This document shows positions 1 through 12,700 of a stretch of DNA of 64,000 nucleotides, piece by piece; positions within the stretch are counted from its first letter, which is position 1; the number at the start of each line of letters is the position of its first letter. Origin of the DNA: Bretschneidera sinensis (lineage: Eukaryota; Streptophyta; Magnoliopsida; Brassicales; Akaniaceae); assembly GCA_023935145.1 (NCBI GenBank), contig CM043698.1, positions 66,492,501 through 66,556,500 of the forward strand. Direction: 5' to 3'. The notes below the pieces were generated by a model that saw only the letters and a list, made by a program, of their open reading frames with translations, had not been told where the DNA came from and made no database searches. The position numbers and the translations under genes were made by a program.

Positions 1-78
1 CAGACTTCAATATCTGCTTGATTACTCCTCAAAGAATATATCTTCCCAATCTCCTTTCATTGAACTATTTTTCCCCAG

Positions 79-153
79 GTGTACATTAGAGCATATGAGC
101 CAGCAATGACAAGGATTCAGATAACACGAACTTGGACAGGAGTGCCAAAGCAG
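79..153 (+). CDS. Possible isolated internal coding exon of an unidentified gene
   Basis: A 75-base stretch is bounded by a good acceptor (pyrimidine-rich tract ending TTTTTCCCCAG) and a donor (CAG|GTAACT). It is open in only one frame for exactly 25 codons and contains the segment ITRTWTGVPKQ. Phase is 0 on both sides. No partner exon was recognised downstream and the left edge of the window cuts off whatever lies upstream, so it would be the last visible exon of a gene lying to the left. I do not recognise the family, and chance is possible for so short a piece. Confidence 0.3.
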
Positions 154-1061
154 GTAACTATTGTTCTATTTTTGTGAAATCTCTGGAAGTTGGGTTTCAT
201 ATAAAAATGGATGAAGAACATGTTAATGTCTATGCAAATATAATGATATATGGAGAAAAACGCATGGGTATATACTAATTATTCATATAAATAAAACCCG
301 GGCTTTGATTGGTACAGGAAAGTGGACGGACAGAAATAATGGGAAAATAAGAGATCTTCATTATGCATGTTTGTTTGGTAGAGATGAAAAAAGTGAGGAA
401 AGAAAAAAATAATCAATGGGCTAATTTTAACTTCCTTTTTCAATAATTTTAATTTAGACGGATTATGATTTGTACACGTGAAAAAAATATTAATCATCTC
501 TTTTTATTTTTTACCAAGCATAGAAAATAACTCTCCATTCACTTTTCTTTTCTCCTTTTTTTCTTTTTTTTCACTTATAATCTCTACTAATTAAAAATGT
601 CATTTAGAATATTATTTTTTATTCCATTTAGAACCAAATAAAAATGAAATTTAAAAATAAATTAAAAAAGATTTCATTTAAAAATGAATTGAAATAATTT
701 TTTATATGTGGTTTTCTTACATTTAACTGTAGAATCTAATTGATTTTTTATGTTTTAAATAAGTGAAGAATTCAGATAGAGAAAAGGGAAGGAAAGAGGG
801 CAAGAAAAAAATGATTTGTTCAACATAATTTTTTACTCTTCATTTTTTTTTAAATTCATTTGTATTGATAAAATTTATAATAAGTTAACTCAATTTCATT
901 GTGAATTTATTTTAAAATGAATCCCATTATTTTTTATTATTCCAAATAAAATAAGTATATAATTCACTTGTTCCAATCACATTTAATGCTCCGTTTGTTT
1001 CAATGAAAAAAGACATGCTGAAATCATTTACATGTAAAATAGTATTTAAATATTATATGAA
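154..1061. other. AT-rich non-coding stretch
   Basis: The stretch is low-complexity AT-rich sequence with many A and T runs. The only open frames are short and rich in F/I/N/K codons, as expected from base composition. Nothing gene-like or repeat-like was recognised. Confidence 0.6.
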
Positions 1062-2066
1062 TAGAGGTGGCAAAATCTAACCCGGCCTGAAAATCCGACC
1101 CGACCCCAAAATACATCAAAATAATATGACTCGAACCCAACTCGATCCTAACCCAAGTGACTCGAAACCCGAAATAACTCGAATTCAAAATGACTTGAAC
1201 ATTACTCGACTTGAAACTCAAAATGACTCGAACCTGAAATGACTTAGATTCAAAATGACCCGAACCTGAAACCCGAAACGATCTAGAAACCCGAAATGAC
1301 TCGAACCCGAAACGACTCAACCCAAAATGACTTGAAAATATTTTTTTATAAAAAAAAAATGGGATAATAGTTAATTACTAGTTGTCAAATAAAATAAATT
1401 ATATAATAATTAATTAATTATTGATTTACATGTGTAGATATGCATGGTTCAACATTATATTAATATGAGTAATTTCATTAATTTTAAATAAAAAATCGCG
1501 AAGAATAATAAATTTTACATTGTTCTTTAAATCACAATAAAATTTTCTCTTTAATTATTTTGAAAAATTATAATGGAATAAAGTGATTATATAAAATTTA
1601 ATCTTTAAAATTTTGTATAAGATTTTAATAATGAGAATAACTTTGTGGACCAGTTGTTTGAGATCATTTAAGATTGAATTTTGGAAGTAAGAATTATAAC
1701 ATTACATATTGTATTAAAAAATTAAATATATTATTTAAAAAATTAAGTATTTATTTATTATTAATTGATTTTCATGTATTTAACAATGTAACTCATTTAA
1801 TCATATAATATACAAATAAAATATTTTTTTAATTAAGCATAAATATCTAATTTGTTCACTTGATCGGACCTGAGACTAGATACGACTTGAGCTCGAAATG
1901 ACTCGAACTCGACCTGACCCGACATGACCTGAGATCCGATACGACCCGAGATTGAAATGACCCAACCCGAAGTGACACATGACCCGAACAACCCAAGAAT
2001 CAACATGGTCCGAACTTGACTCGACCCGAAACCGATTGACCCGACCTGACCCGTTTGCGACCTCTA
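1062..2066. mobile_element. Non-autonomous hAT-like element with dense subterminal CCCGAA-type repeats
   Basis: The left end reads TAGAGGTGGCAAA and the right end TTTGCGACCTCTA, which form short imperfect terminal inverted repeats of the hAT type. Inside each end lie many degenerate direct copies of a unit of about 8-16 bases built on CCCGAAATGACTCGAA (about 1080-1335 and 1860-2055). The middle is AT-rich and non-coding. The flanking 8-mers TATATGAA and TGTATAGA are only partly alike, so a target duplication is at best decayed. No transposase is present, so any movement would have depended on an enzyme supplied in trans. The minus-strand open frame across the repeats is an artefact of the repeat. 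Confidence 0.55.
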
Positions 2067-2875
2067 TGTATAGAATCTATGAAAATCAATTTAATGTAAA
2101 ATGGGATTTTATACTGAGTGATAAGCTTTAACAAAACAACTTATATTTTTTTTTTTTGTGCAAGTTATTTTACACGTAATTGAAAATACTTATTTTTTTA
2201 TAAAAGAAACCTCTGGCAATTTTCTTAATTTTTCTCACATATTATATCACTAATTTTCTCTCTTTAGTTTTTTTAACATTTTTTATTATTCATTTTTCAG
2301 ATTTTAATCAAACAAAAAAATTAATTGAAAATTTATAATTTTATATGAAATTGATTTTGCAGCATTTGCAGGCAGAAGTAGTAGTATCTCTTATTCGTAA
2401 ACTGAACTATTTTGCAGCATAGACGCAAATGGCACAGAACTGAATTACTTTTGAGGTTTTGAGCACAATTAACAAGTATACTGTCACAAATGCTTCTCAA
2501 ATATTTTGAAGGTCCTCTCAACCATATGGGATCTTTATGAATTTGAGACCAGTAATTAAAGAAGACCATTATTTACTGCATGGATCTCTCTCTCCCTCCT
2601 CTCTTTTATCAATAAAGATACAGAGACAATGAGAAATTGTTCAGTATTCAGACTAAATACTCCCTCCTCTCACATTCATATAAGAAGCTATTGAAATAGA
2701 GTTCACACGAAACACGTTGTTTAATTCTGTCCTTGTTATACAGGCAGAGAACATAATCTTATAACATAAACAGCAGGCAATATGAATGAATCCAGCGTAG
2801 ATAAACCTCGCAAAATCACTTTTCATTCTTCTGTAAAAATTTTTGTTTATTGTTCTGGACCAAAACATTATTAAC
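2067..2875. other. Intergenic / probable 3' UTR region, no gene recognised
   Basis: The region is AT-rich. Its right part (about 2570-2875) could be transcribed as 3' UTR of the minus-strand oxidoreductase gene. Minus-strand open frames of about 70-78 codons here carry no recognisable domain. Confidence 0.5.
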
Positions 2876-2989
2876 TTATTCAGGAATCACATCAAAGTTC
2901 TGAAAGAATTTCACCATTGCCTCACAATGTACAAGCTTAATCATATGACTTTTGATTAGCAATTTAGGAGCTGCTGTAAGAGTGTAAAC
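2876..2989 (-). CDS. Candidate alternative terminal exon of the downstream-reading oxidoreductase gene
   Basis: Reading leftward, an acceptor (AATTTCAATTCAG at about 2990-3002) is followed by 37 sense codons and a TAA stop, starting in phase 0. The exon encodes a C-terminus containing LLIKSHMIKLVHCEAM and ending DVIPE. It lies only 84 bases beyond the stop of the main last exon. Exon 17 of that gene also ends in phase 0, so the two could be joined in frame in place of exon 18. I know of no family match. The alternative is a chance open stretch in the 3' UTR. Confidence 0.25.
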   Translation of the reverse strand, partial: VYTLTAAPKLLIKSHMIKLVHCEAMVKFFQNFDVIPE

Positions 2990-3073
2990 CTGAATTGAAA
3001 TTATTTTTCTCATGTGTTCACATCCAAATTTCGAATGAAAATGTATCCAGCATGATGAGTTAAAAATATTTTA

Positions 3074-6000
3074 TTATAATTTTGCCATTTGCTGCTCGAA
3101 GGTTGGATCAATGCAAACGACAACCTGTTAATAGCAAAAATAAATGCATTACGAGCCAAGCCATGTTGAAAGAATGACTAGGTTAAGAGAGCATAAGTAA
3201 ATGAATTATCATGATGTTTCTGTCAGGAACATTGTGCACACCTTGCCAGCACTTTTACCCGAATGGAGATACTCAACTGCATCTGCAACAGATTGGACGC
3301 CCAAAAATTTTTTGGGGTCTATGCCAACCTGTTACAATGGATAAATAGAAAAAGTGAGGAATTTTAATCAATTGCGAGTAGATGGATACCAAAAACAAAT
3401 TCAGTTAAGAGTCATTGCAGAGTTAAGCCCAAAATACAAATCCCAAAAGAATTATGCATGAATTTCTGTAAGATCACCAAAGGTTAAAATGAGTTCACAT
3501 TGAAGAACTGTCCTGTTCAAGAAAACCAACAACTGAAGGGCCTGTCTACAATGGCTACTCGTATCTGTCTCCTGTGGTTTTCAAATGGCAAGCACATGTT
3601 TCTTCAACTCCAAATGACGAGTCACAAAGTTACTTAAAAGGAAATAATGAAAAAACAGTTTTAGTTAGTAATTTCATAAATGAAGTGTAGAAAAGCTGAG
3701 ACATGAAAATTTTGATCTTAACAAGTCATGAAAAATGAATGACCAAAGAGCCTAGGATACACTTGAAAATATAGATATACTGGAGACAGAGTATCTCAGT
3801 AATATTATCATATGACGAAATCAGAGTTTATCAGTCTCTACTGGTTTGTAATGATATAGAAATGGTTTTTACATGAGTGATAATTTTGTAACATCACCAT
3901 TACTTGTTCTTGCTAAATATTTGCATTGATGCTTTTGGATTTTATAAGTCTTTCTTCTTTTTTTGATTGGTGGATTTTATAAGCCTTTCAAGAAGAGCAA
4001 GTAATGATGATGGTGAAAGTGTTAACGTTAAGAATAAAAAACTGGTGGTAAATCCAATTTGATGAGAGGTAGACATAAATTTTACCGTCAATGTCATGAT
4101 ATGCATTAGCTTTTTCACATTTCCAATTTCTTGGAGAGAGAAAAAGTAGAAGAATGATTGTTTTCAAACGCAGTAATGTCTATACACTAGCCAAAGCACA
4201 AACTATCAGGAGAAAATAGAAAGATACTACCTTCTCAAATTTTATTGAAAAGAAGAGAAACATATTGTGGTAATCTATTACTCAGTTAACTGCTAATTTA
4301 TTTCTCAAATTTTATTGAAAAGAAAGAGAAACATATTGTGGTAATCTATTACTCAGTTAACTGCTAATTTAATATGCAGCATGCTGCATGCCTAATAAGC
4401 ATCCAACAACAAATAAAGAATTGAAACTCACATCATGAAGAGGCAAAGTAAAATATCTAACATATAATGAAACTACATGTATTACCTTAAGCTTTCCCAC
4501 AGAGAAAAGATGGATTAGTCTGTCCAGATGTTGTTTCCATAAGTGACTATATTGTACGAGGAAGAAACCAGCCTGAAATGATTAGCGTTGTTAAAACAAT
4601 TGAACCATAAGAACTGGATGAAGCACAGTAAGGATGTGTTTTTATCTCTAACTGGGCACAAGGCGTTTTGTGGTTGTAAGTGGGCATGGACAACTTTAGG
4701 AATTGCCAGATAAAGATATCCTCATTAAGATTTATTATTTCTTCAAATCATATACAATTTCTGAATGCGCCCAAGCGATATTGGCAATGTAAGCTAATAG
4801 CTAAGACAGACAATGGTTACACTGAATCATGTGGATAGAAAAACTTTATGGGTAAATTTTAATCAATTTAGAAGAACATACATGTCCCTACAAAAATTTC
4901 CAATAATTAATTACATTATTACAAGAGCATTTTAAAATTTCCATCAAATTTCCCACCATATCAAGGATGAGGCCCTTGATGTCAAGTTTCCAGATAAAGG
5001 CAAGAAAAAGTCCCCTCCGATGAGAAGTCGAACAAGAATACAGGAAATCTGTACATATCACTGGGAAGAGAGATCTGAAGTTTATTGGAAAGTTCTCTTC
5101 CACTACAGGAATAAATTGCAGTGACGAAAAGAGAATCACATTTACAACTATATGTGTAAAAAACAGCAATAAAAATTAGAAAAACATATTTCTTGGGTCC
5201 AAGTGCTAGAGTTGTTAAAGGTGATATCTTTTTTGTTGTATCAAGGGCATGAACTTTTAACTAGTAAACAGATATAAATATTCCAGCAAGTGAAAAGATA
5301 AGTGATGATACAACTAAAGAGATCAAACCTAGAGATATAACAGAAAAAATTTCATCTACTAGCAGCTGCATACCACAGTTTGGCTTTTTGCTAGAATCTT
5401 CTCACATAGTCCAGTGTAATTTGATGGCTTCCATCCATGCTCTCCTTGATACTGAGATTAAAAGAAATTAAAAAAGGGAGGTTATTACTGACACTAAAGC
5501 AGAACCACTGACATCAAGCCCAAATAACATAAAAAAAATAAATAGTTTAGTTAAGAGTATTAGGGTTAAAAGTGTTAGTGTATTTATGTATTTTCCCATT
5601 ATTACGTTATCTATATATATGACTACTAACCTTAGGTTAATAGGCTATTCACTCTTGTAAATTTCAACATAGTATCATAGCGTCCTTGGACCTTGTTGGT
5701 CATAATGAGTAAACTCCAAAAATAAATTAAAAAAAACAAAAGAAAAAAAATAGAAACCCTAGTTTTAGAATAGCTATAGGTCTACCATCAATCACCCCAC
5801 CAAACACTTTTTGTCATCAACTCTTTCTTTCTTCAGCCTGATTCCGGCATGCCCCCATCTTCTCCGATGTTGTTCCAACTTGTTCATCTTCTTCGGCGTT
5901 GTACAATACAACTTTGCGCACAACTCTTCACCAACGCGATCTGTCTGCATCTCCGGCGCGATTTGGTTCCCATCTTCGGCACGATCCCGTCCTTTTTCTA

Positions 6001-6723
6001 GAGTAATTGGTAGCATATCTTCCTTGATAGTGAATCTGGTTTGATCTGTAGCAGATCTAGTAACAACCTAGTGAAGCCTCTGGTTTGATCCGACCCGTTT
6101 GAAGTCTTTCAGGTCCAGATATGCTGACTCGGCCCGGATTTTGGCATGTGTTGTTGAAGTCGACCCGATATGACCCATTTTGGTAAATCCAACCCATGTG
6201 AAGCAGCTTGTTCCCGTCAAAGTCAAAAGCAAGACAAAGTCAAAATCAAGACAAAGTCAAAATCTTGTTGATCCAGTGTCCTTGGATCGTGTTGATCCAA
6301 TTTCGTTAGGTTGTGATGGCATAAATTGTCGTTGTGGGTCTTGTTGACTCCGATGTGTTATATGAGTATTGTTGTCTTTGGGATTGGATCTATTTATAAC
6401 AAGTTGATTGGGTTTATTTGTAACAAGTTAGTGTATTTATATGCTCCAACTTGAAGGGGTGTGCTAGAAGTATTAGGGTTAAAAGTGTTAAAGTGTATTA
6501 ATGTATTTTCTCATTATTATGTTCTCTATATATGACTACAAACTTTAAGGCTAGTAGGCTATTCACTTTTATAAATTTCAACAAATTTGGCATTGCTATT
6601 TAAAGGGATAGAGATTTTAATAATTTGTAGGGTCAACTAGAAAATATTATGGCTATTCTGTCCTTTAGACCTGCAGATAGATCCTAAATAAATGATACAG
6701 TCAACAGTTTGGTATCAGGTTGG

Positions 6724-6795
<72 letters not shown>

Positions 6796-9700
6796 AAGCC
6801 AAATAAGATTCTTGAGCCTTTATACCATCTTAAAACCAAATTTATGTTATTATTAAGATAAATATTCCGGTCTACAACTTTAAGGTTAAAAACGTCTTCA
6901 TCCATGAGCTTAACTTTTTTTTTTAAAAAAGCAACAACCTTAAATTTTCATCAAGTTACATTCATTCTCAAGAACAAGGAGATGAGTTACAAAGTCTGCG
7001 AACTTAAGCCAAACCATAGGCAAAAGTGATTTATGATACTTATAAAAGTTTAAACTTTAAAGCACACTTACACATTCTTAAGTAATCCCTCAACATAAAT
7101 GGCATTCCAAAATCAAGGACCATTCTTTTTTTGATAGAAAAATTTCAAATACCATTCTATCTCCTACAAAATATGTACCTTGCATAACCTATGATCTTGT
7201 GCTCTACTAATTGGTAACCAGTGACTCCAACCACAATTACTATTTATGATGCATGGTTGAACTACTAAAATGCAGGAATCCTTCCTACTCCAATAAATGA
7301 TGTATGAATTTTATTTGCATACAGAAGCAAAATAGAGAGAAGTTCATTATGGGAGAACCTGAGAAATCATTCCAATCACAATGAGTCGTCCATACACTGC
7401 CAAAGCATTCAAGCACAAATCAAACATGTCACCACCAACAGATTCGTAGATGATGTCGATACCTTTGGGAAACTCCTCCTTTAGAACCTGGAAAGGGTGC
7501 ATGTCTTAAAAAATTTATTGCATTTGCATAGAAACTTAGTTGCCAAAAGTAGAGATTAGCATATGATTCATATTTGAAAGCATTAAAGGTTCTAGTTCCT
7601 CTAGCCAAGTAAGAATGCCTTCATGCAAAACATCTTGGGATCAGACCCTAGATCACATATGAACTTTTTTATAGAGAGCAACTGGAAAGCCAGAAAGCAT
7701 CCCCAAAACTCACTTCTACATGAGTTTACCAGAAAGCATGCTGAATCCCATTTTTCTGAACTAAGCAACTCTCAGCACCAAATAAATGTTAAGACTACAC
7801 TTTCATTCAGCTTCCCAGACCCCATGCTACAGACAAAAAAAGGAAGGAAAGAGATAAGAATTTAATGGACCTACAGCTTTGATATCTTCAGCTTTATAGT
7901 CTATGACTCGATCAACTCCCAAATCTTTCAAAAGCATGGCCTTCTCTTTACCTCCACAAGTTGCAACCACTTTATTTCCCGCTAATTTCGCAAGCTGCAC
8001 ATATAGTCATTCATAACTAGCAACTTAATTTACTGCAAAAAAAGTTATACAAAAATTATTGTCTCATGAAAGAAAGAAATAGTATTATGTTGCCAACATA
8101 GAACATGATATTCACACGATAGAATTACATTTAAATATAACACAACCCCACATTTATATAAACGGCAACATCAGCACAGAGGAATACAGCTTACTGTCAA
8201 CCTATGTAAATATAGGTAACAGATGCTAAAGCTAGAGTACTTGACCATAATAATAGATATCTTCACCTTGTCAAAAAATAATAGATAACTTCTCAAAGAT
8301 TGTAGTTAAACAACTTGCTATTATAATCAGGTGCCTCCTCCGAAAAAAGAAAAAAAAAACACAATCATCTCAGGCATTTTAAGAGAAGGTAATAACACCT
8401 ATAAAATGTCAAGATATCTGGTATAGAGTGTGAACTACATAGGAAGTCCCATTGTAATTGTCAATTACTGAACATGTCACTACTAATGGATAAAATTAAG
8501 TGTAAAAGTAGGAGAAACGAAATATTTGGCTTGAATTAGGACAAGCATATTATGGAAAATCTAGTGAATATTAAAAATATTTATTCCACATTTGTTATTT
8601 ATATCTCCACTTATTAACCACGTCTGGATTAGAGTAAATTATTTTCCTCAAATTTGAATTCCTAATGTTTTCTAAGAAAAGAAGAAAAGACGAGTGGCTT
8701 GAATTAGGACAAAAGAATATTATGAAAATTTAGTGAATATAATTAATATTTATTCCCATTTCATATTTATATTTTCCCTTAGTAACCCCATCTGGTTTAG
8801 AGTATACTTCTATTCTCAAATTTGACTTTCTAATGAGTAAATAGCAAAGTTTTCCTTTTAAAAAACAACAATGAATCTGAAAACACCTTTTATTTCAACC
8901 ATAAATCAAAAAACACCTTTATTTTTTACTCTAAACCTCAAGCTTCATCCTCATTTTGTTAAGAATACCCAGGTCAACTCAAGACCACCAATTGGAACTT
9001 GAAACCCCCTTTTTAAAGAATTCTGCCCACTCATCTTGTGGCTTCACATACTGTTTGCAAATTAATCAATCAGATTTTAACTTCTCCCTTTGAAATGACT
9101 ATCAAATTCTATGTTTTTTGTAGTGATGCATCTCAGTCATGTTATCACAATTGAGCCTGACAGTAATGGGTTCTTTTGACACAAAACAACTTCCTCAGCT
9201 CTCAACTATTAGACAGAAGGGTAATTAACCTAAACTTCTGCACCTTTCTCACTATTCTTGACAGGCTGAAGCTCCTCCTTGAATGAAGTTCCAGCTGCTT
9301 AGTAGATATATACCACACAAGTCAGATATTACGAGAATAAGCACTAGAGACCAACTTCAGGAAAGGTGGATATTTATCTTATTCGAGTCTAGACATCAGA
9401 ATATGCGGAGAAGAAGAATCTAAACTGAACAGGAAAAAACACACATTGAAAAGTGGAGAAATCGTAGAACGGAGAAAATAACATAAAATGAGAAGAAAAA
9501 TGATTTATTGTACTTTATTAACAAAGTAATACATATAAATGCAACAAGTCAGTGCCCCTCGCTCTAAGTTAAGGATGGTCAGACATTATGCTAAAAAGAA
9601 AAACTTTCGTATGTATGGTGGATTAAACTAATAGCTAATTAATGTGGTAAAGAACCATCACCACAATTTAGGTTATACCTGGACAGCGAATTGCCCAGTG

Positions 9701-12700
9701 CCTCCTGCTGCAGCAGTAACAAGAACTACTTTTTCAGATTCCATCTGTCCTGCCTATAAATTCCAGTAGAAAAAGCATTTACAAAAGAAGCAAAATGCAA
9801 TATCTGAAAGGATGTTACAAGATTTACAAATAGAAACAAACGATATAATACAAAGACCAAAAAATAATTTCATTGTAAGCAAAAGTATACTGCTCAATTG
9901 ATAAATTATTTAGATGAAAAGAAACAAAAATGCAAGAGTATACTGCTTCAATTGATAAACATTTGAGGCATTACCTTTTCCAGAGCAATTGATGCTGTTA
10001 ATCCTGAAGTAAGCATGGCAACAACTTCTGGATCTGGCCTTGCAACAGGAATGATGTGTTTCGAAGGAATCTAAATCATGTACAACATCCAAAATTGATT
10101 GATATAACTAATGAATAAAATCTACAAAGATCCTAATTAAGTAGTGAGGGGAACATAAGAAACAATGAGGACATAAATAAGGAAATCAGATATTGCTAAA
10201 GATTATATCGTTTTTCGAGATAGCATACAATCATGAATTCAGCATAACTTCCATAAGTCATGACGGCAGCCGGAGTGCCAACTTTCAAATTATGGACTGA
10301 GTCCCCTACTGCTGCAATTATACCCACTGCCTGCAACATCAAAATGACATGAACATTAACTAGACATCATATGTATTAATATTTTACAATTATAGTTACT
10401 GTTAACCACGTGATCAACCAAAGAAATTGACATTTTGAATAACATCATTACTTCACCTCAAATCCAGCATCAAAAGGAAGACTGGGACCAAGGTCCTTGT
10501 TCCCGCTAAAATAACGACCTGAGCTGAAATTTACCTGTCCATGATGTCCTTGTTAGAAGTAATGAACAAATGAATGCATACACACCCCTAAAGAAAAAAG
10601 GCGTGCACAAAGTATGTAGTGGGGCACAAAGGCAGGGGGAGAAAGAGAGAGAGAGAATATGTGTAAGACATTATTTAAATGCAAGAGGAAAACCCTTGAC
10701 ATCATTATGCGTATTTACAAATAGTGAAATGAAGTAATTAAAAAAAATATGACATTGTCAGGTCCTTTATTCCCAAGCCTTTCCCCATTAAATTCCCCAA
10801 CATGTAATTTCCCCAATCAACAATACTGACCATACTTCCACCCTATATGAAACAAGAAAAAAAAATCCAATCTTTTCTGATATTTTCCCAGGTTGGACAA
10901 CATTCTGTTCTATTTGTCTTGTCCTTGATGTAGGTCACACGTATATGATGGCCAACAACTCTAACAACCATGCTAAAGCAATTAAAATAGAATTAGGGGC
11001 CTGGCTTAAGTTCAGTTAAATGAAATGGGAGAGAGAAGGAAAGTACTTAAACATGAGCTACCAAGAGGCTTAAAGGTCCTCCAGTGGCTCAGTCATTGTA
11101 TTTTCTCTACCCTTTTATTTGTGAAATACCAGGAAACAACTATGTATATTACATAGCTCCACCTTACAGTTTACTAACCAAAATTAATGCTTAAAATACA
11201 ACTACAGCCACTCCTGCAACTGTCATTGACCAAGTTAGGAGAATGAATACACCACATGGACATGCACAACATGCCACATTGCTTTCAGTTTGGGTTTCCA
11301 GTCCACTAATGCATTAGGTAGGTTGTCATGCAGGCCATTTCCGAATCGTTTTCTTTTTCATTTCAGGGGCAAGGAGTTGTAAGGGTGGCTGGGAAGGATT
11401 GAGCAGGTCATCCAGTTGAACAACCAAATTCAGTCCAGTTCAAAGAGACTGGTCAGGGAACATCAGAACTTATACACGTCAAATAAATGTGGAATAAAGT
11501 AACTTGTATGCAAATAGCATTTGACTAAAGAAGAAAAACAAGGTAAAACCAAATCAAGAGAGTCATAAACTTACATCACTGGCATTTACACCAGCATAAA
11601 TGATTTTCATAAGAACTTGATGTGGTTCGATGGGTAATCTCAACGATGTGCGCACTATGCGAGTAGCATTACGAAAATTGTGACTCAAGGTATGCACAAC
11701 TCTGAAGAGAAAGAACTAGAAGATAATAGTAAGTAATATTTAAAAAAAGGAATAACCAAGCATCTAGCCTTTCAGTACAGTCATTAGAAATTAATTGGAA
11801 AGCAACTTAGAAATAGGGAAAAGTAACAGTTAATGGAAATTTCAAACCAACAATTTAATGAAGCATGAGCCCAGTCAGATGTTTAAATCCCAAACCCACA
11901 CCTTGAGAGAGATTTTTGGAGCTTGTCATAAAACCAAGAACAACAGCATGTAAATCCAGTTAATAATATTTCTTTTTTATGCCATAGGTGCACTCACTAC
12001 CAAGGCAACTTTTACGCACTTCTTCCCAACTACTTCTCAGTTTTGTTACAGTTCACAATAAGTCATCCTTTATGTTTTATTATTGGTCACCTATCCATTC
12101 CTTCCTTAACCTCAAAATTTATTTCGCAACATTTTGTTGTTTTTGGATAATTGAGGATGGAGGAATTCGAACTTGGGACCTCCTCTTTAGAGTAGAGGTG
12201 TGGTTACCAATTGGGCAATGCCCAAGACGACCGCAGTGTTTTGTCATTGAAGTTGAGAAAGGACTTTTTGACAATGGGAGGGTAGAGCTGGACCTTTTTA
12301 GGGCAAATTGGAGGAAAATAATTGAAAGAGGTTCACCCTTGGTGGTTACCGTGGAAGAAGCTATTTTTCAAAATAATATCAAGATTATATGTAGTATTAT
12401 GAGAGGCATTAAATTTAAGGACAAGAGGACTACTGTACCACAGTCCACAGTTTGTTTCCAAATGGAAGACTGGGGTATCTATTCTTAGGAAGAAAATCCC
12501 ATATCCAACATAAAACAGACTGACAAATAACAACTAGTACACACAACTCTGACATTTTAACTCAAAATTACAGTTCATTATACATCGTTCACACTATCCA
12601 ACCAAATGGTTAAGTTTAGAAAGGAGCAAGAAATGCAGCTTTTTCCTTTGCCCTGAACTTTGAAAGAATGTACTGAAATTTCTTCAAAACTAAAAGTTTC

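Noticed and set aside
1024..1320. 98-codon minus-strand frame over the left repeat block
   Set aside because: Product of the short tandem repeats in the hAT-like element; codons follow the repeat period.
1080..1335. CRISPR-like regular repeats
   Set aside because: The units are degenerate, directly adjacent without unique spacers, and the sequence is plant nuclear DNA.
6684..6905. 73-codon minus-strand frame with RERERE and IYIYIY
   Set aside because: Direct translation of the CT/AT microsatellite.
12162..12218. A functional tRNA gene
   Set aside because: A- and B-box-like sequences are present but no cloverleaf with acceptor and anticodon stems can be drawn; a SINE head fits better.
11988..12488. 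166-codon plus-strand open frame
   Set aside because: It lies within an intron of the minus-strand gene and crosses a SINE-like element. No domain, no intron support.
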